A stretch of DNA of 64,000 nt from the NCBI RefSeq assembly GCF_001625305.1, contig NW_017802379.1, positions 2,337,328 to 2,401,327 on the forward strand, given 5' to 3'. Below the pieces are notes generated by a model that was given only the letters and a program-made list of their open reading frames with translations, had not been told where the DNA came from and ran no database searches. The position numbers and the translations under genes are program-made. Below are positions 13,325-28,300 of this stretch, piece after piece (the first letter of the stretch is position 1; each line of letters starts with the position of its first letter). The DNA is from Branchiostoma belcheri (taxonomy: Eukaryota; Chordata; Leptocardii; Amphioxiformes; Branchiostomatidae).

Positions 13325-16300
13325 ATGGGTTTTGCCGCCCATACAAGTCCCGCGAGCTTACCTGTGGGCCAGAACATGAGTTGTTGTAACGGTACATTTG
13401 ACCCAGCGGACTCTACGAACACTTCCTTCGGGGAGGAACTGTCCTTCCTCCCGCCGCTGCATCCCGCCACGGTCGTCATCACTGCCATTCTTCTCATCCT
13501 CGCCGTTCTGCTTGGCACGGCTGGAAACATGCTGGTCCTGATCTCTTTCGTCCGCAACCGAGCTCTGCGAACGGCTACTAACGCCATGGTGGTCAACTTG
13601 TCGGCGGCGGACCTTCTGGCCTGCACCGCCGCAGTGCCGCTAGGGCTGGCGGTGGTGCTGGCGAGCACAGCCAGTACACCCCTACCCAGTCAGCTCTGCC
13701 ACGTCCAGACCTTCTTCTCCACCCTGTGTAACCTGGTGACGCTATTGATGCTAGTGGGGATCAGCGTGGACAGATGGCTCAACATCACATATCCCTTCAC
13801 AAGGTAGGGCCGTCTCTTTGCCATAAAAACAGAAGGGTATCATCACGTAATTATCTCTTTTCCAACAGTTGTTCTCTACTGGGGGGCCTTAAAATTAACA
13901 GGTTTGCTTGTCAATGATTACACTTCAGCTACGTTGTATCTTATTTGCAAAACCCACATTTAAAAATTCGCACTAGAACAAAAAGAGGCGGCAACGGGGT
14001 TCATTCATTTTTTTCTGTATCTATACAATCTATCTTTGACTGTTCTCTGGAATTGGGTTATCTGTTTTGTGGTTAAATATGTGATTTGATTACTTGTCAT
14101 TTACATACTCTGTATGTGTATAGAAAATTAATGAAAACAATCATACAATAGATCTAGACATGGTAATTGCGATGGATAGGAAGCTTTGTCATCACAAACT
14201 ATGAGGTAAATACAGAACATCATTCGTGCAATCGGACCATGTACAGAGGTCTACCCTTGGGAAATTAGAGGGGACATAGTTACCAATAAGATGAACTTCT
14301 GCCAATTATTGCTTGGCTGGACGTATGTCAAGTATAATGATGACCCCGATATTCCCCCTGTGGCGGTATGAGATGTTGTGTGTGTTATGAATCGAAGCCG
14401 ACATCGATCGTGTGTAGACGGTGAATCTGTGACCATGTCAGGTTCTGTTCCGCTCGCTTGGTTGCGCCTGGCTGGTGCGAACCCGTGAAGCTCACGCGAC
14501 CTGCATTAAGTACTACCCTACTTCTATGGTCTCCGGATAAAAGGCCAGATTTCCTATCTGTGTAGAGAAGAAAGAGAACTGTGAGAGTATGCCGCGACAT
14601 GGGTAGTATATGTGTGCAATGTAGGCGTGAACTTCTACGTACACGTAGTCGATGTTATATGCCGAAAAAAAATTTAGGATTTTTCGAGCAGGTTAAAAGG
14701 TGCATTGGCCATGCCTGTGATTTAGAATTACATGGTGCAAACACCGTTCCGCGACCTCTTATGAATAAATCATTACCTGAAGATTAAGGATTTAGAAGAG
14801 TAATATCCGGCAGTGTGGGAATGGGGGTGGAAGTTGTTGTTAAAAAGCAACTGAAAATGGATGGTTATTTGTAGAATTTACATTAATAAGGTATATAGAA
14901 GCAAAGCTTTTAAGCCAGTTAAGTGTTGTTAAGCACGAGAAAGCCATCCCTGCCGATGTAAATGATAACTTGTGTCATAAACACCAGATTCTTGCATTTT
15001 TCACATTACAGATTTCCCTCCGGCCCATTAAATGAGTCATTTTCTCTGTCATGAAAAATGTCAAAGCTGCAGTTTTCAAAGCTAATTTTCACGACCTAGT
15101 TGGAAACAGATTCATTAGTAATTTAATTGTGAGGTCCGGCTGTTTCTTTGATGACACGTGTTTCAATATGCCTCCAAGCCGTCATTCAGTCAATTCTAGT
15201 TGTACTAATTACCGACTACTACTTAATATGAGAAAGGTGGCCTTGCTGCAAACTCTACATGTATAGTGCTTTTTGTAGTCTCCATGCATACATGCTGCTT
15301 TTTGACGTAGACAGTTGAAGCCTCTTCATATATCATGACAGCATGCGACACACACTTATGGTATTGCCTTTTGAAGTCTAACTTTGCCAGTAAAGAAAAA
15401 TATTCAAGGCTACGTCTGCCAACCTAATCCAAAAACAGGACAAGGCTGATCATATTCTGTGTACATGTACTTCTAAAGACGCTAGGAGAGACACATTGCG
15501 CTAGGCTATAGGACAATACATGAAGGTAATATCACAGTGTATAATCCTACAATGTAGGTAATCCCACCATCCCTAAAATGGCACTGAAAACATGTTCTCG
15601 CTAATGCACGAGTTGATCTCGCTGTCCACGACACTAGAGCAAGGCTATGATGATGCATGTAGGTAATCCCGGGGTATTAACGCTTCCCGGTGACCACGCA
15701 ACGCCCGGCCACTCTGCTAATGCCGACCTGAGCCTCCTCCTGATGCGACGATCATGGGTCGACTGGAAGATTGGAAGACGAAATATTTCACACATGGACA
15801 TCAAAGGAACACGGCAACTACAGTTCTAGTTAAAACTCTCTTCATTTAACAACAAGAAATAATCATTACGTTTTTCGCTCTTTTATTGTCAGGATTTTTT
15901 TCATCCAATGTTTCCCCCATTGTTCAATGCGCCCTTCTTTTTGCTGTCAACGTTGCAAGAACTTAGTAAGACAGAGCCATAGATCCTAGCCATAGGCTCA
16001 CTGCACAAGTGTTTCGCCGTAGATTACCATAAAACCATTTTCACGAGTTCCCTTGGAATTGTCATGAGGCTGTATTCCAAGATTAACTCCGCCGCCAACA
16101 CCCACTCCATAGTTTTAATAAAATTCTGCAGCCTGTAACGTTACCATATTCTATCATCATGCCAAACCTGCACCATGCATCACACAGACAGTAAAAATAA
16201 TTATGGTCGCGACCCCAAGCTCTCGACCCGAGCAACCCACACATTATGGAGGAAGTGGGTAGATTCCCAAACAAACCTGGGTGTAGCTACTCAAAATTCA

Positions 16301-19300
16301 ATGTAACATTGATCATTCATGTAGTACGTGACATAAATCTATAAGAAAACGCACGAATACACCCTTACGAGAATTGTACAGCTTACTGAAGTATAGAAAG
16401 CTAAGACAAGAGAATGAAACGCCTAATGCGGTCCCTCCAGTTTGAGTACCTTGGGTGTGACAGTGTTGTCATCTGGGCGTTCATCTCCATCTAGCTGAAC
16501 GTTATGCTTCAAGTCTTCTGGCAACATCATCAATCCAAAACTGGTTCAGTGACAAGCATCGCGGGAGACACGGGTTGACCCACTCTCCAAATCCTGGCAA
16601 AAAAGCTTTTACCCGCGAATGTGTCTTGACTCCTACATGCGTACTTAGCACCCGTGGGAACGTCACATTGGTCAGAACTAAAGGCCGACTCCCTCGGATT
16701 CAGCGCGCCTATTCATCATGATCAACCCGTAAAGCAACAAGTTTTGGAGAGGAGACAGCGATGGTACGGCACCGCTGGAAACAAGCGCTGCCAGACTTAA
16801 GTGGCAATTGGATCTATGTTGGCACGTTGTAACCACTTGTTTGGGCATTAGATACTGGATTTATCGATGTTGCATGTGTATATAACATATTGCGCTTGAG
16901 ATAGGAGAGGAAAATCTAGATGAATATTGCCAGCATCACTCAGGCAGGTATCGGCAGATTGGGATTATATTTTAGTATGCGTGTAGGATTGTAGTCTTGA
17001 TAGGATGAAGGTCAAGGTATGTAGTGGGGCTATTTTGGGGCTTTCCTTGGTACTGAATTGCCGGTTTTTTATCCTCCGTTCTGGAAATGCTATGGTCTTC
17101 ACATTGGGTGAGAGACAGCTTTTGGGGTCAGAAATAAATACTTAAGATCCCCCTAACAGTGTCCCAGGTATACAAAATATAAGAGTTAAAGGATACAAGA
17201 ATACACTTAATATTGCAACCTGATGTTATGCCTAGCGAAAACAAAAAGTGCATTGCGTTCACATTTCCGACCTGAATGTCAAGAAGGATTATGTACAAGT
17301 GCGAACCCGACTGGATTCATCAGATAGAATATCCTGCCGTGCTGCATTTACATAACTCTTCCATTAGCTGGGATGTGTTTCTGTGCGTCAGTTGTGATAA
17401 ATCTCCTCTCATCAAACTGACAGTCGAGATACTATGAAACAACTGGACCATTGTTTGCATGCTGGTTGATATATAAAAGAGCGAGATTTGGTGATATAGT
17501 TTATGTAGGTGTGTTTCTGTCTACCGTATCCTGTGTAGCATTTCATTGATGCATTAGATATTTCATTTATTCAAGTTTCAGTCTACTGCAGTCTACCAAT
17601 TGATAAATGGCAATGTAATTATGATTTCGCCATTGCATTTAGATTTAGTTATATCAGCGCCATGGTGTGAACTACAGAATAAGTAGCTGTACTCCGCACC
17701 AGTAATGAGGTGCAACCACTCATGCCTTGGGAACAAATTACCTGCACCTAATCAGATTAACGTTAGCACAGACTCCAGTTGCCGCGAGTAACGCTGATAG
17801 TAATAGGGACGTATGGGGCGATTCTAAGCGACCAGCTGCTTTGTTGTTCATTGAATAAGTTTTTCATACGCTATACAAAAGGATAGTAGGGTCCCTTTTT
17901 CTCTGGATGGAGAGAGAGCCCAAGCCCATTGAAAGCCCAAGCTTGGCTTTGTATGACCTTACGTTATAAAAAATTGGAATATATCCATGATCAGTGAAAG
18001 GGAGTTTTTGTAGAATACATATAGTTGGAAAATACATTATTTTTTAAACAATGTGGCAAATAGACTAAATCAGTACATTCTATCATCTAACCGTATATGT
18101 ATTACCAGAAATGCATGTGATAAGTGATAGAAATCACTGTAATTGAAATGGGATGAAAACCCATTCAAGATCATATGTCGGAATCAAAGTGATCATTTGC
18201 TTTGGCGCCTCGGTCCTTACGGATGTACATAAGAGAGATTTCCGGTTGTTCACAACACTTGTCAGCTTTAGTACATAGCCGTCGGCTGCAACTCTCTCAG
18301 CTTTTAAGCAAACTCAGCAAAATATACCCAGTTCGGCTCATTTGGGACGGAGTTGAACCAGGTGTTGTAAACTAAACGGTTTATAAAATATGGTAATGTT
18401 GTGCAAAGTGAAAAATGTGCCAGATGTCTGTCTAGTCTACCAGATGTCTACAGAGTTAGTCAGACTAGAAAGGCAACATTTGCGAGCATGTGCGGCATAT
18501 TTCACTCCCTATCCCTATGCCATAAAAATGGTTATCTCAATCCAAGTTGGATACGAAGCGAAATATATACGGTATAGAAATATGAATAGATATGATCCAT
18601 GCTTTTAAGGGCTAGAATATAAAATATATGAAGAAAGAAGTAACGATATGAAAATGCACAGCTAAGCATAACCAGCAAAATATTGTAAGATATTATAGAA
18701 GAGTCTCGGCCTTTTAGTGAACCTTACAATACGTGCCGTACGTGCCTACAACACATACATGTCCATTATTTTTAACAAGCAAAGGTAGTCACACGAGCCT
18801 ATGTAGTTTATATAAAATCTAGGAGGCACACGCGTACATCAAATTGATAGTGTCTGGAAGTGTTTGTGAGTTTAAAGGCATGTGCAGTTTTTAGGGCTTG
18901 GAAACCCGATTTTCCAAAGCCAATATTCTAGTCATTTATATACATACTGAGTTGAAACCACACTGTCTCCATGTATATTGAACGTCATGGAGCACAAATT
19001 CCAAACATTCTGACGGAAAATTGTTACTGGAAGGGCCCTGGGCTTATGTTTAGGGTACCGCCCAGAAAATAAAGGACTCATCTTGGGGCTTATTTCTGCA
19101 AAAGTAACTGACTCAAACGTGCTAATGTGTCAATAAACTCAATATCACAAAGTCACAATATCGCCTGAATCAAACAACAAATAAACAAATAAATAAAGAT
19201 TGCCTTATTAAGAATATTTTCAGTTTTGCTGCCCTGAAATCTCATTGGATGCCTTTAACGCGAACAGCTTGAGAGTGATATGAGCCACTACAGTCGCTCA

Positions 19301-22300
19301 CGTGTAGAACATAACAAGTCCACGAGTGGGACTCTCACACCGACGCCGTGTCCATCTGGCCTCCGTAATGAGGAGGATAATCAAAGGCTTGTTGGAGAAT
19401 GATTGGTTGCGTGTCTGTCGAGCACACATGTAGGGTTTTTGTGCAGCGATGCCGCTCTTCAATGACGTCCAATTATCTCAAGCATACAGTCTGTGCCCGA
19501 AGAATTCTCTGTAGTTTAATATCGTAACCTTTTGCTCAAATATGGCATTACGGGCACACACGAACAATGTGATTTCGTCAAACTAATTTTATGTCTGTCA
19601 AAAAAACTCCAATGAAAGAATCTTTTTTTTTTCAAAAACATGCATCACTAATCTTCATAGCAATGTACGTTCCTCTCTTTGAAAAGAACGTGTTTTCCAG
19701 CATCAAGACATGTGTCTCAGAAATGGTGCTACAATTTGCGTCACATCTCTAGTAATGCTCTTATCTTAATCTGAAATGTACCTAGCAACCACAGAACTCA
19801 GTTTTCCGGGTCTAGGTAACTACCAACAGGCATCGTGGTTAAGACTGAACCTAACATGATAATCCTGCAAAAGACGCGGGCTCCCCATAGGTACTGCTTT
19901 TCAACGTCTGTAAGAGGATTGGGTGAGTCCTTTGTTTCTAATTATGATTCATTGGTCTGAAAACACAGGGAGCAGAGACTGTAAGAGTGTATTTTGAATG
20001 CCTGCAAATGCCGGCAAGATGGTGTTCTTGATCTTACATTGGTGCTGGGTGGATACTGGCTGTGCGCACTTTGCACTAAAGTTATATTTGGCAATCATTT
20101 TATGTTCAACTTTCTACCGGTTAAGTTGAAATGCCAAAGCTTTAATCCAAATGTCAAGACCTTTTCGTCGTCTATTTACAGATAGTACATTTAGCTTTTG
20201 ACACGTTCAATATTTTAATCCAGGAAAAGCATAACTCCCCTTGATGCCCATTGAAAGAAAGGGATCGGCTCGGCTAATAGAAAGAATAAAAATAGCTCCT
20301 ATCTAAAGCCAAGTGGTTTTCCGAAAACAAAGTAACCTTGGGCTGCCACGTTTGCTTGATGTGTACGTGATATCTGTCATCTGTACTTCCCGAGCTTCAA
20401 AGGGTATAGGATCTCCTGGACTTCGCAACATGGTCAAAAAGCTTTAGTATAGGTTACATTTGTGAAAACAACACCATCCCTTCTATATTCAGTATCCATG
20501 CCTATCTAGAATAGCACATTGAAAGAAAAATAGTAGGATTTAAATCTTATCGATAATCATGCGGTCCAAATTTACCCAGCTAATGTGCATTGCCGTACGC
20601 CTGGATAGATATATACGGTACATGCCGTAAGGATTGGGTAGAAACGGTTGTAATATAATATTTTGAATCTTTCAAACCTACGAGATATGGCAGTATAATA
20701 TAGTCGAGGAACAAACCCATCGTATGTGAATTGTACTATGTATGTGTCAGGATCTGTCATGCAACTTTGGATCACTTTGAAAGTTTGAAACAACCTCAAC
20801 TGGTGCAATGCACCATATTACACAAAATCGGCCCAAAACATGCACCTTAACAGTTCCATCTCTTGCTATTTCTCCTCTTTCATTCATGTCCTTGAATTTA
20901 CAAAGCCGTTGTCCGCCAGAAGCTGACCAGGAACGTTATATAAGCACCTCCGGATCTGTTGTGTAACTAACCCACCGTTAAATATGCTGTGGCAGCTGAA
21001 CAAATTCCCGAACCGACGCACACACAAAGAGCAACGTTACACAAGGTGTGATTGTATCTCCCGTTGGCTACACATGGCTTACAAGTCTGGCGATTTTATC
21101 GACTTTGTGCTTACTTGATGGACGAATACGGAAGCAGATAAGACATCTTCTGGTGGAGTTAAATGCACCGAGAGATTCTTTTGATGACATGCCCAGCCTG
21201 CAGCTGAGGTGAACAGCCGGAATATTGTACAGTTCATTACCCTTACTGAGAACCATCTGGCGAATTTCCTCTGCTTCTAACTGTACTTCTATCTTCTTAG
21301 TGTTGATTTTCTTTGCTAGGGAGCGCACAACCTTATTACTGCCAGGGGGAAAGATATTGTGGTAAAGAAAGTTAAGCTTACTATTTCAAGTGGTGTAACT
21401 TTTGAACGTTTTTGTGTACAGATATACATGTATGGATGGGTACTACCGGTGCAATAGACTGCAGTAGAATGCTCGCTATAGTATGAATTCTGGAAGTCGC
21501 GGCTTTTAAAGTGGCCTCGGCCTGGCCATACCAAAAACTTAAGAAATTGTACTTGTCGCATCTAAGTAATGTTTGTATTCCCAGCATCAGATGCCACACC
21601 ACCGAGCAAGGTGTGTAGGCGAGAGAACTGTATCTTGTTGGATCTAAAGTTTTAACATGTAACTACCAACATAGATGGGAACTTTCATGATAGTGTACTT
21701 CTCATGTTCACATGTTTCAAGACGCACTCGGGAAATCCCCCCACTTCAAGCACCCGGCACAACAGACCGTCCATTCATGCTGAAAGTCTCCTCTCTATAA
21801 TTGAATGGGATACAGACAACCATCTCAGATTCAAGCACGTTTTCATGTCTGACAGTCAATTTTCTCAGACTTTTACCAGATAAAGTTCACTACAACCAAA
21901 GTGACGGGTCCGGGAGTTTCTTCGCTTTGAAATGAAAATTACCCGTTTACGATGGGAACGGCTGACGACTTTGAGGTAACTGCTTCTTGACTTTGATTCG
22001 CCTTTGGTATTTGGTGTGGCCTTTTTACCATACACAGTGGTTACTTTTTATGCATTGGTAACATTTCATCAATGACTATTCAGAATAAGAATCCGTTTAA
22101 AAGCTTCAGCAACGTTACATCACTTGAACACCAATGCTTAGATGATCCTTTCTTTTTAAGTATATGCAATACCTACCAAAATCATTTCTCTAGAATCTGC
22201 TTTTACATCATGCATTGTAGGAAATTACCCGTTAAAGACGGCATTCACCGCCGCTTGGTCAATGTAATAAACCGTCTCAGATCCAGGGCCATTTCTTTGA

Positions 22301-25300
22301 GCCTCTCATATGTTAGGATCGTTCGAAGGAACGCAATATTGTCAGACTGGCATTCTGAATCGTTGGCGGGGTTTTAAAAGGAACCAAACGCCAGTAAGAT
22401 TTATCTTGGTTATCAATCAATAGAATGATATCCAATGGGCTTCTTTTCTCTGGAGGTATAAAGGACATGGAGAATAGATGAATAACAAGTAGCAGGTAGC
22501 CTATAGAGAACTCTAGCCATAGGCCTCTACTACATATGTCTACTAGATATCAATAGGGAGCACGATTATATATTACACCGAAGGTGTCGTGAGATTTCCC
22601 AGCATCTCAATACCTGACAGTATCAGTAGGTGTATCATGAACTGACTAGTGCACAATCTCAAGTAAAATCTGACACATAAAGTCTGTCTTGTCCCCTGGA
22701 GGTAGTTTCGCACTGAATATTTTCTTACGAAGGCAATACGACGAGTTCAAGTCTTTGAATCTAAGTTAAGACAGTAAACGAAACGTTAAAAGATATATCA
22801 GAGTAAATTGAAAGTTGACCTTAAAAGAAAATACAAGCGGGCCCTTAGGATCATTGGTAATTGGGCTATGTTGTTTGTCGGTATTTTTTTCTCAGTACAT
22901 TGTATTACTTTTTTTCAAACTGCACGCTGCCGCCAATTTGTTGCTTTTTGTGTCTCCCATAAACGTAAATTGGGAGCATCTGACGCTTTAATTGATGATG
23001 CATGGACAAAATAAAACGAAGCTTTCCCGAGGATTGACTTGAACATATCTCCAGCAGTCCGCTCAAATAACAAACATCAATCCTTTCCATGGCCCCTGTC
23101 ATCTCCTGCTTTTAAACCATGGCTTAAGCGTGCTCGTGGGAAACATAGACTCTAAATATAGCCCACCTATTAGGCCAGTCTTCATGAAAGAAGAGGAGAA
23201 CTGAACTAGATGAATGGGCCTATTATGAACAAACAATTTACTGATGATTGGTTTCATCTCTACTCCAGCATCCAAACACTATATCACAGTAGGGAATCCA
23301 TTCATCGAAACCGCATGGAATAACGTCAGGTATGAATGGAATATGGCGCCATACGTCTTGCTTTTCTACGTCTGTATCCGTGTTCAAATTGCTTCGTTTG
23401 GGGGCTCCCGCAAAAGAACGAAATGTGAGCAAAAGAAAGAAATGTGAAGAAAGAAAAAGTAAGCTATAAAAGGATATTGCACAAAGGTCTGGGAGTGATA
23501 AAAAAGGTGAGAAAATTGAACACCACCTTATACCCCAAAGTTATGATTCCACTAGATCTGATACATTATATAGCGACGTTTATGACTTACATGTACCAGT
23601 ACAGAACACAGTGACAAGCTTTAGCTACGGTTACATGTAGATATCAAGACATTTGGGACAAGTAAATGTATACCTCTTTTTCGATAAGAGTTGCAGTATA
23701 ACGTTATGCCCGCGGTCTCTGCCAAGAAAGGATTTCATGAGAAACTAAACGGCACATATGTTTTACCTCAGCATGAGATAAGAAGTATCAAAGCAATAGT
23801 TTTTTCGTATCAGTTCAGAAGGATCGCCTGAAGGCACGACATTAGTTAGATCTGTTTAACTGACTGAAATACAAAAGAAACAATTCAGTGAGGAACTTTC
23901 CAGACGTTAGCTTGGTGATAAGACTTAGAATTGCCTTTTGTATTTCAATAATTGAAGCATACCCTTCAGTATAGCGCTCAATGTTAGATATGTCAGGGTG
24001 AATCATTGTATTTTCGTTTGTTCCCGCCATTGGAAGGATTTATAAACAAAATCAAACGTGTTTTGGTACTTCAGCTTCTACAAAAATATAGCAAAGTTGA
24101 TCCACAACGCAATATGTTTTTATCCAACCCCACCCCATAGCACTCAACAAAATTGTAACGTTATAATCCCAGTGGTGCTATTCCCTCCCACCTGCAATCC
24201 TGTTTCTGATAGATTTGCTAATACCGGCACCGCAGGGACACTGTTGAATGCACAGGTACAAATCCCGACTCTATCAGGGACCACCTACGCAGTAGGAGAC
24301 GTGGAATGAGGTAATGGTTCTAGTATCGACCTCTCTGATGGCTGCTTTCTTCCAAATGGCCTCATTGACACAAATGGAACACATCATGTTTTCAGCGCTA
24401 ATTTTGGACTTAGACAAGAGGCATTCCGCGGTCATCGTTGGGGCCAGGACTGGCATACTTAAGGCAATGGTTATGGTAGGAAAATGTGTACGGAAGATGA
24501 CTGGCTACTGCCGTCTGTGCAGGTACCATGATTTCAGACTTTCAAACGTAAACACGGACCTTTGTGTCCATCCTCGCTTTCGTACAAGCTCACGCAAGGT
24601 TCTCGCCACGATGTACTCTCGCGGGAACACATTTCAAAATGGCGCCTGTAATTGGAAGGGTGGGGCTATTGAAGGTATGTGCGTCACTGTCCGGACGTCT
24701 CGGCTAGGCCGCCCGTTGGGAGGGAAATGATGAAAATGGGATTTGAAAACTCTCAGCATCTAGGAATTAGGTAGTGCAGTCAGAGAATCGATCGGGCAGC
24801 TGTGACCCTAATGGGAAAGTTGTCTTTTAATCTACCATTCACCAATTCTTGTAAACTGTTATTGCCTACAGACGACACAATGTTCTTATTGAAAACAAGG
24901 TGCTTGTCTTAAGTTTTTGTACAAAATTGACTTCTACTACCTGCCCCTTGCAATTGTCAACTCTTTGTTAGACTTCACTGGTTGTCCTCTGCGATGATAA
25001 GACAAGCAAGCTTATATCAGCGAATGATATATTATCATGGTTTTACAACTTATTGCTCCCCGTGTACGTTTTACGTGTTCTATCTCTGCGTGATGTCTGT
25101 GCTGTTTGTATACGATTCCTGAAATAAAACTTGCCTGTTATGTACCAATAGCTTCTTTTTCCTTTCAACATAAAATCAGTCTTCAAAGCATTGACATAGT
25201 CTGTGCAATTATTAAACGAGTTTGAATGTCTTGACATTTAGAAAATTATTGAAATTCACTAATTTACGATGCCAAATAAAGCACTCAGATTATGAATCTT

Positions 25301-28300
25301 CCTTCAAAACTAAGAGCTTGAGATATATGGAACCATAATTCATGCTTTCTTGCGTTATCTCTATACCTTCTGAGACGACATGCTCCCTTGCATCCGTCTA
25401 AGATTATTGCTAAAGAAACGCACCGCGGTATTGCAGTAAATTATCTTTTATCTTTTCGAGCGTAATTCAAGTCACCTTTGCCTTAAAGTTCAGGCCTTTA
25501 AGCTTATCTTGTGATGATTAATTGTCCTAATACAGATGCGAGGTCCAGACATCCCGCTATTAGTGTAAAGAAAGCCTCGTGCTTTGAAGATATTACTTTG
25601 AGCTTCCTTTTTTATCGTTGATATTAACATGGGCAGACTGACCCTGGGTCAACTACCAACACGACATCTGGCGCCAGCAAAAGCGGTGTAGCGTGCTTTC
25701 TTAGACACATTCATTTCAAATCATCAACATTCATATTTTTGTCCTGAACTGGGAGACAGAAGTTGCCTTGACAGCATATAGAGCAAACTGGATATACACA
25801 TGTACACCTTTGAGTACACACAACTCTGTGATAAGAGTCTATATACTAATTCCTTAGAAAGACTTAATCAATCATTGAAAGTTTATTGCAAATACTTGCC
25901 CGAGGGCTAATTGCAGTTACAAACAACATGAGGAAGAAAATACAGTGGTATGTGAGACTATATCTATATCATTAACGGGTATAGACCACTATGATGTTGT
26001 TGTACTTCCTGAAGGACGATGTTACCCTGTGAAAAGATGCTACAAGGCAGGACACACCAACAAGTAGCCCAACTCTGTGTCCAACTGGCTGTTACAAACC
26101 TGTGATTCAAGCAGAAGAGACGGCAATCGATTTTTCACAGGTCGATGCTGAAGCAATCTTTCCTCACTTTGCTTGCGTCATCAACTCGTCCCCAGAGTTC
26201 TGTTCCTCTTTTCATAATCCATTTCAATGATTACTCTGCACCTCCGGGGGCCTACTCCCACATTCTATCTATATTGGATTTCTGGTCTTTTGCTTCATAG
26301 TTAAGTAAAAGGGCAATTGCTTCTCGGCCACTGGTGGTTGGAGACTTTATTGGACTCCCTTTTGGACTCACTTTCAAGGCTATAGTCGATGAGGATATCT
26401 GCTAACACATGCTTGAATATAACTGTTTGGCAATTACCATTATCTGGGGTCATAAAGGCGCGGATGTATTTGACACAGGCTCTTAAAGAGATAGACATAG
26501 GCAGCAAATCAATACATGAAGGCGTAATAACAAAACATGATGTGGTCCCCATGTGTCAGAACGGTTCTTTGATAACAAAAGGAGTACTCATGGCTGACAG
26601 TAAAGGTGTCCTAGGTTTAAGATGACGAATTTTCCGGAATTACCTAGTAGTCTTCCGTACAGATCACTTCTTAAAGGCCCCTGATGGGGACTTTTTCACC
26701 AAAGCTGGAAACATTTTCCGGACAACGAAAAGGACGATCCTACAAGAGAGCATTTGTCATCTCTTTGCTCAAAGCTTGCTGTGATTCCAATACCAAATAT
26801 GTGTATGTTTTGACACCTTACATTTCCTGACAACGGCATGTTTCCATCTCCTAGTTGCGACAGTAAGACCATCCGAGTGGCGGTGTGCGTAAGCTTCGCC
26901 TGGATCGCCGGCCTAACCGTGGCTGTGGCTGAGGCCGTCTTACCGACCACTTCACACTTCCACGAGCGGTGCCTGGGGCGCGGGGGCGGCCTGGGCCGGC
27001 AGACGGACGCCATCCCGCTGCAGACGTACAGCGTGGTGCCCGTGGGGCTCGTGGCGCTCTTAGTGGTGACGGTCTGCTACGCTCTCATCGTCAGGGCTGT
27101 CAGGTACGAATATTTAAACATAGATCTTTTTTTGCGCGTGTGAAACATTTTGACGGATTCTTAAATAAATTAATTTCGATGACGCAAAGCAATGTTCCAT
27201 TATTTTGATCATATCAATTATTTCTACCATTTTGCATAATCTACTGCTGTGCTTGTTATCTCAATGAGACTTGGATTATCTCAGGTGGAATCGGATTTAT
27301 ATTGCAATTAAGGTGATCCATTAGGTAGATGACAATCGTTTTCGTGATGTTCAGTTGATTAATGCTGTGTTGAATGAGTCACTAGTACATTAAGGTGATC
27401 AATTAACTGATTAAAATGGAAAGAGTTATAGGAAAGGCGAAGAACCATAGAAGATAAAAAGTCAGACTTTCATTCTCGAAAGTATGCGTCAGACGCCAAT
27501 TGCCTTTTGTAACAATATCTCTAAACAAAACATCATAAATATCTTAAACGTGTGTACACTTAGCCTAACATTGCTTTTTTAACACCTCCAGGTAGAGTTT
27601 ACTTTTTATGCAATATAGAAATAATGTTTTTCTCAATATATCTTAACTTCCAGGATCCACATGAAGCGCCGACTGACACGACTTCGCCCACGCCGCCCTG
27701 TCATCTTCGTCCAAGCGGCACCAGAAAACACCGGCCCCGACAACAAGTCCCTGCCGCAGGACTGCAGCGTCGTCATCGTCCCTGCCACGCCCTCCATCTT
27801 CTCTCCCTCCGCTCTCACCGACAACAGCGCTGCCTTTACGTTTGCCTCTCCCGTCAGTTCCCCTGGCCCGTGTTTCTCGAGCGGAACATCGTCTCAAATC
27901 ACTCTCCAGACGCCCATAGCCTCCCCGTGTACCTCCCGCCTGCCCTCGCCCGTCCCCCCAGGCCCAATGACTACCCATCCATCCCCCATCCCTCCCAGCC
28001 CTATGCCTTCTTACTACTCAAGCTCCACTTGCACGCCAAACACAACATCATCTCCATGTATGCCAGATACAGACATAGAAGAACTGACTGAAGATTCGAC
28101 GCCCCAACAAGTCCCCAGCAGACAACATTTTCTGTTCGATCACGAAAACATCATGGCGCACCAACATGGCCGCCCCGTGCATGGTCACGAACAAAGGCAT
28201 GCTGGGAAATTCCTGGCCATCCCCGAAGACCAGGAGGGGGACCGGCCGGTGACGCCTGGGCATGCGCACGAGTTTCACACGTTCGGAAACTTCCTCTCTG

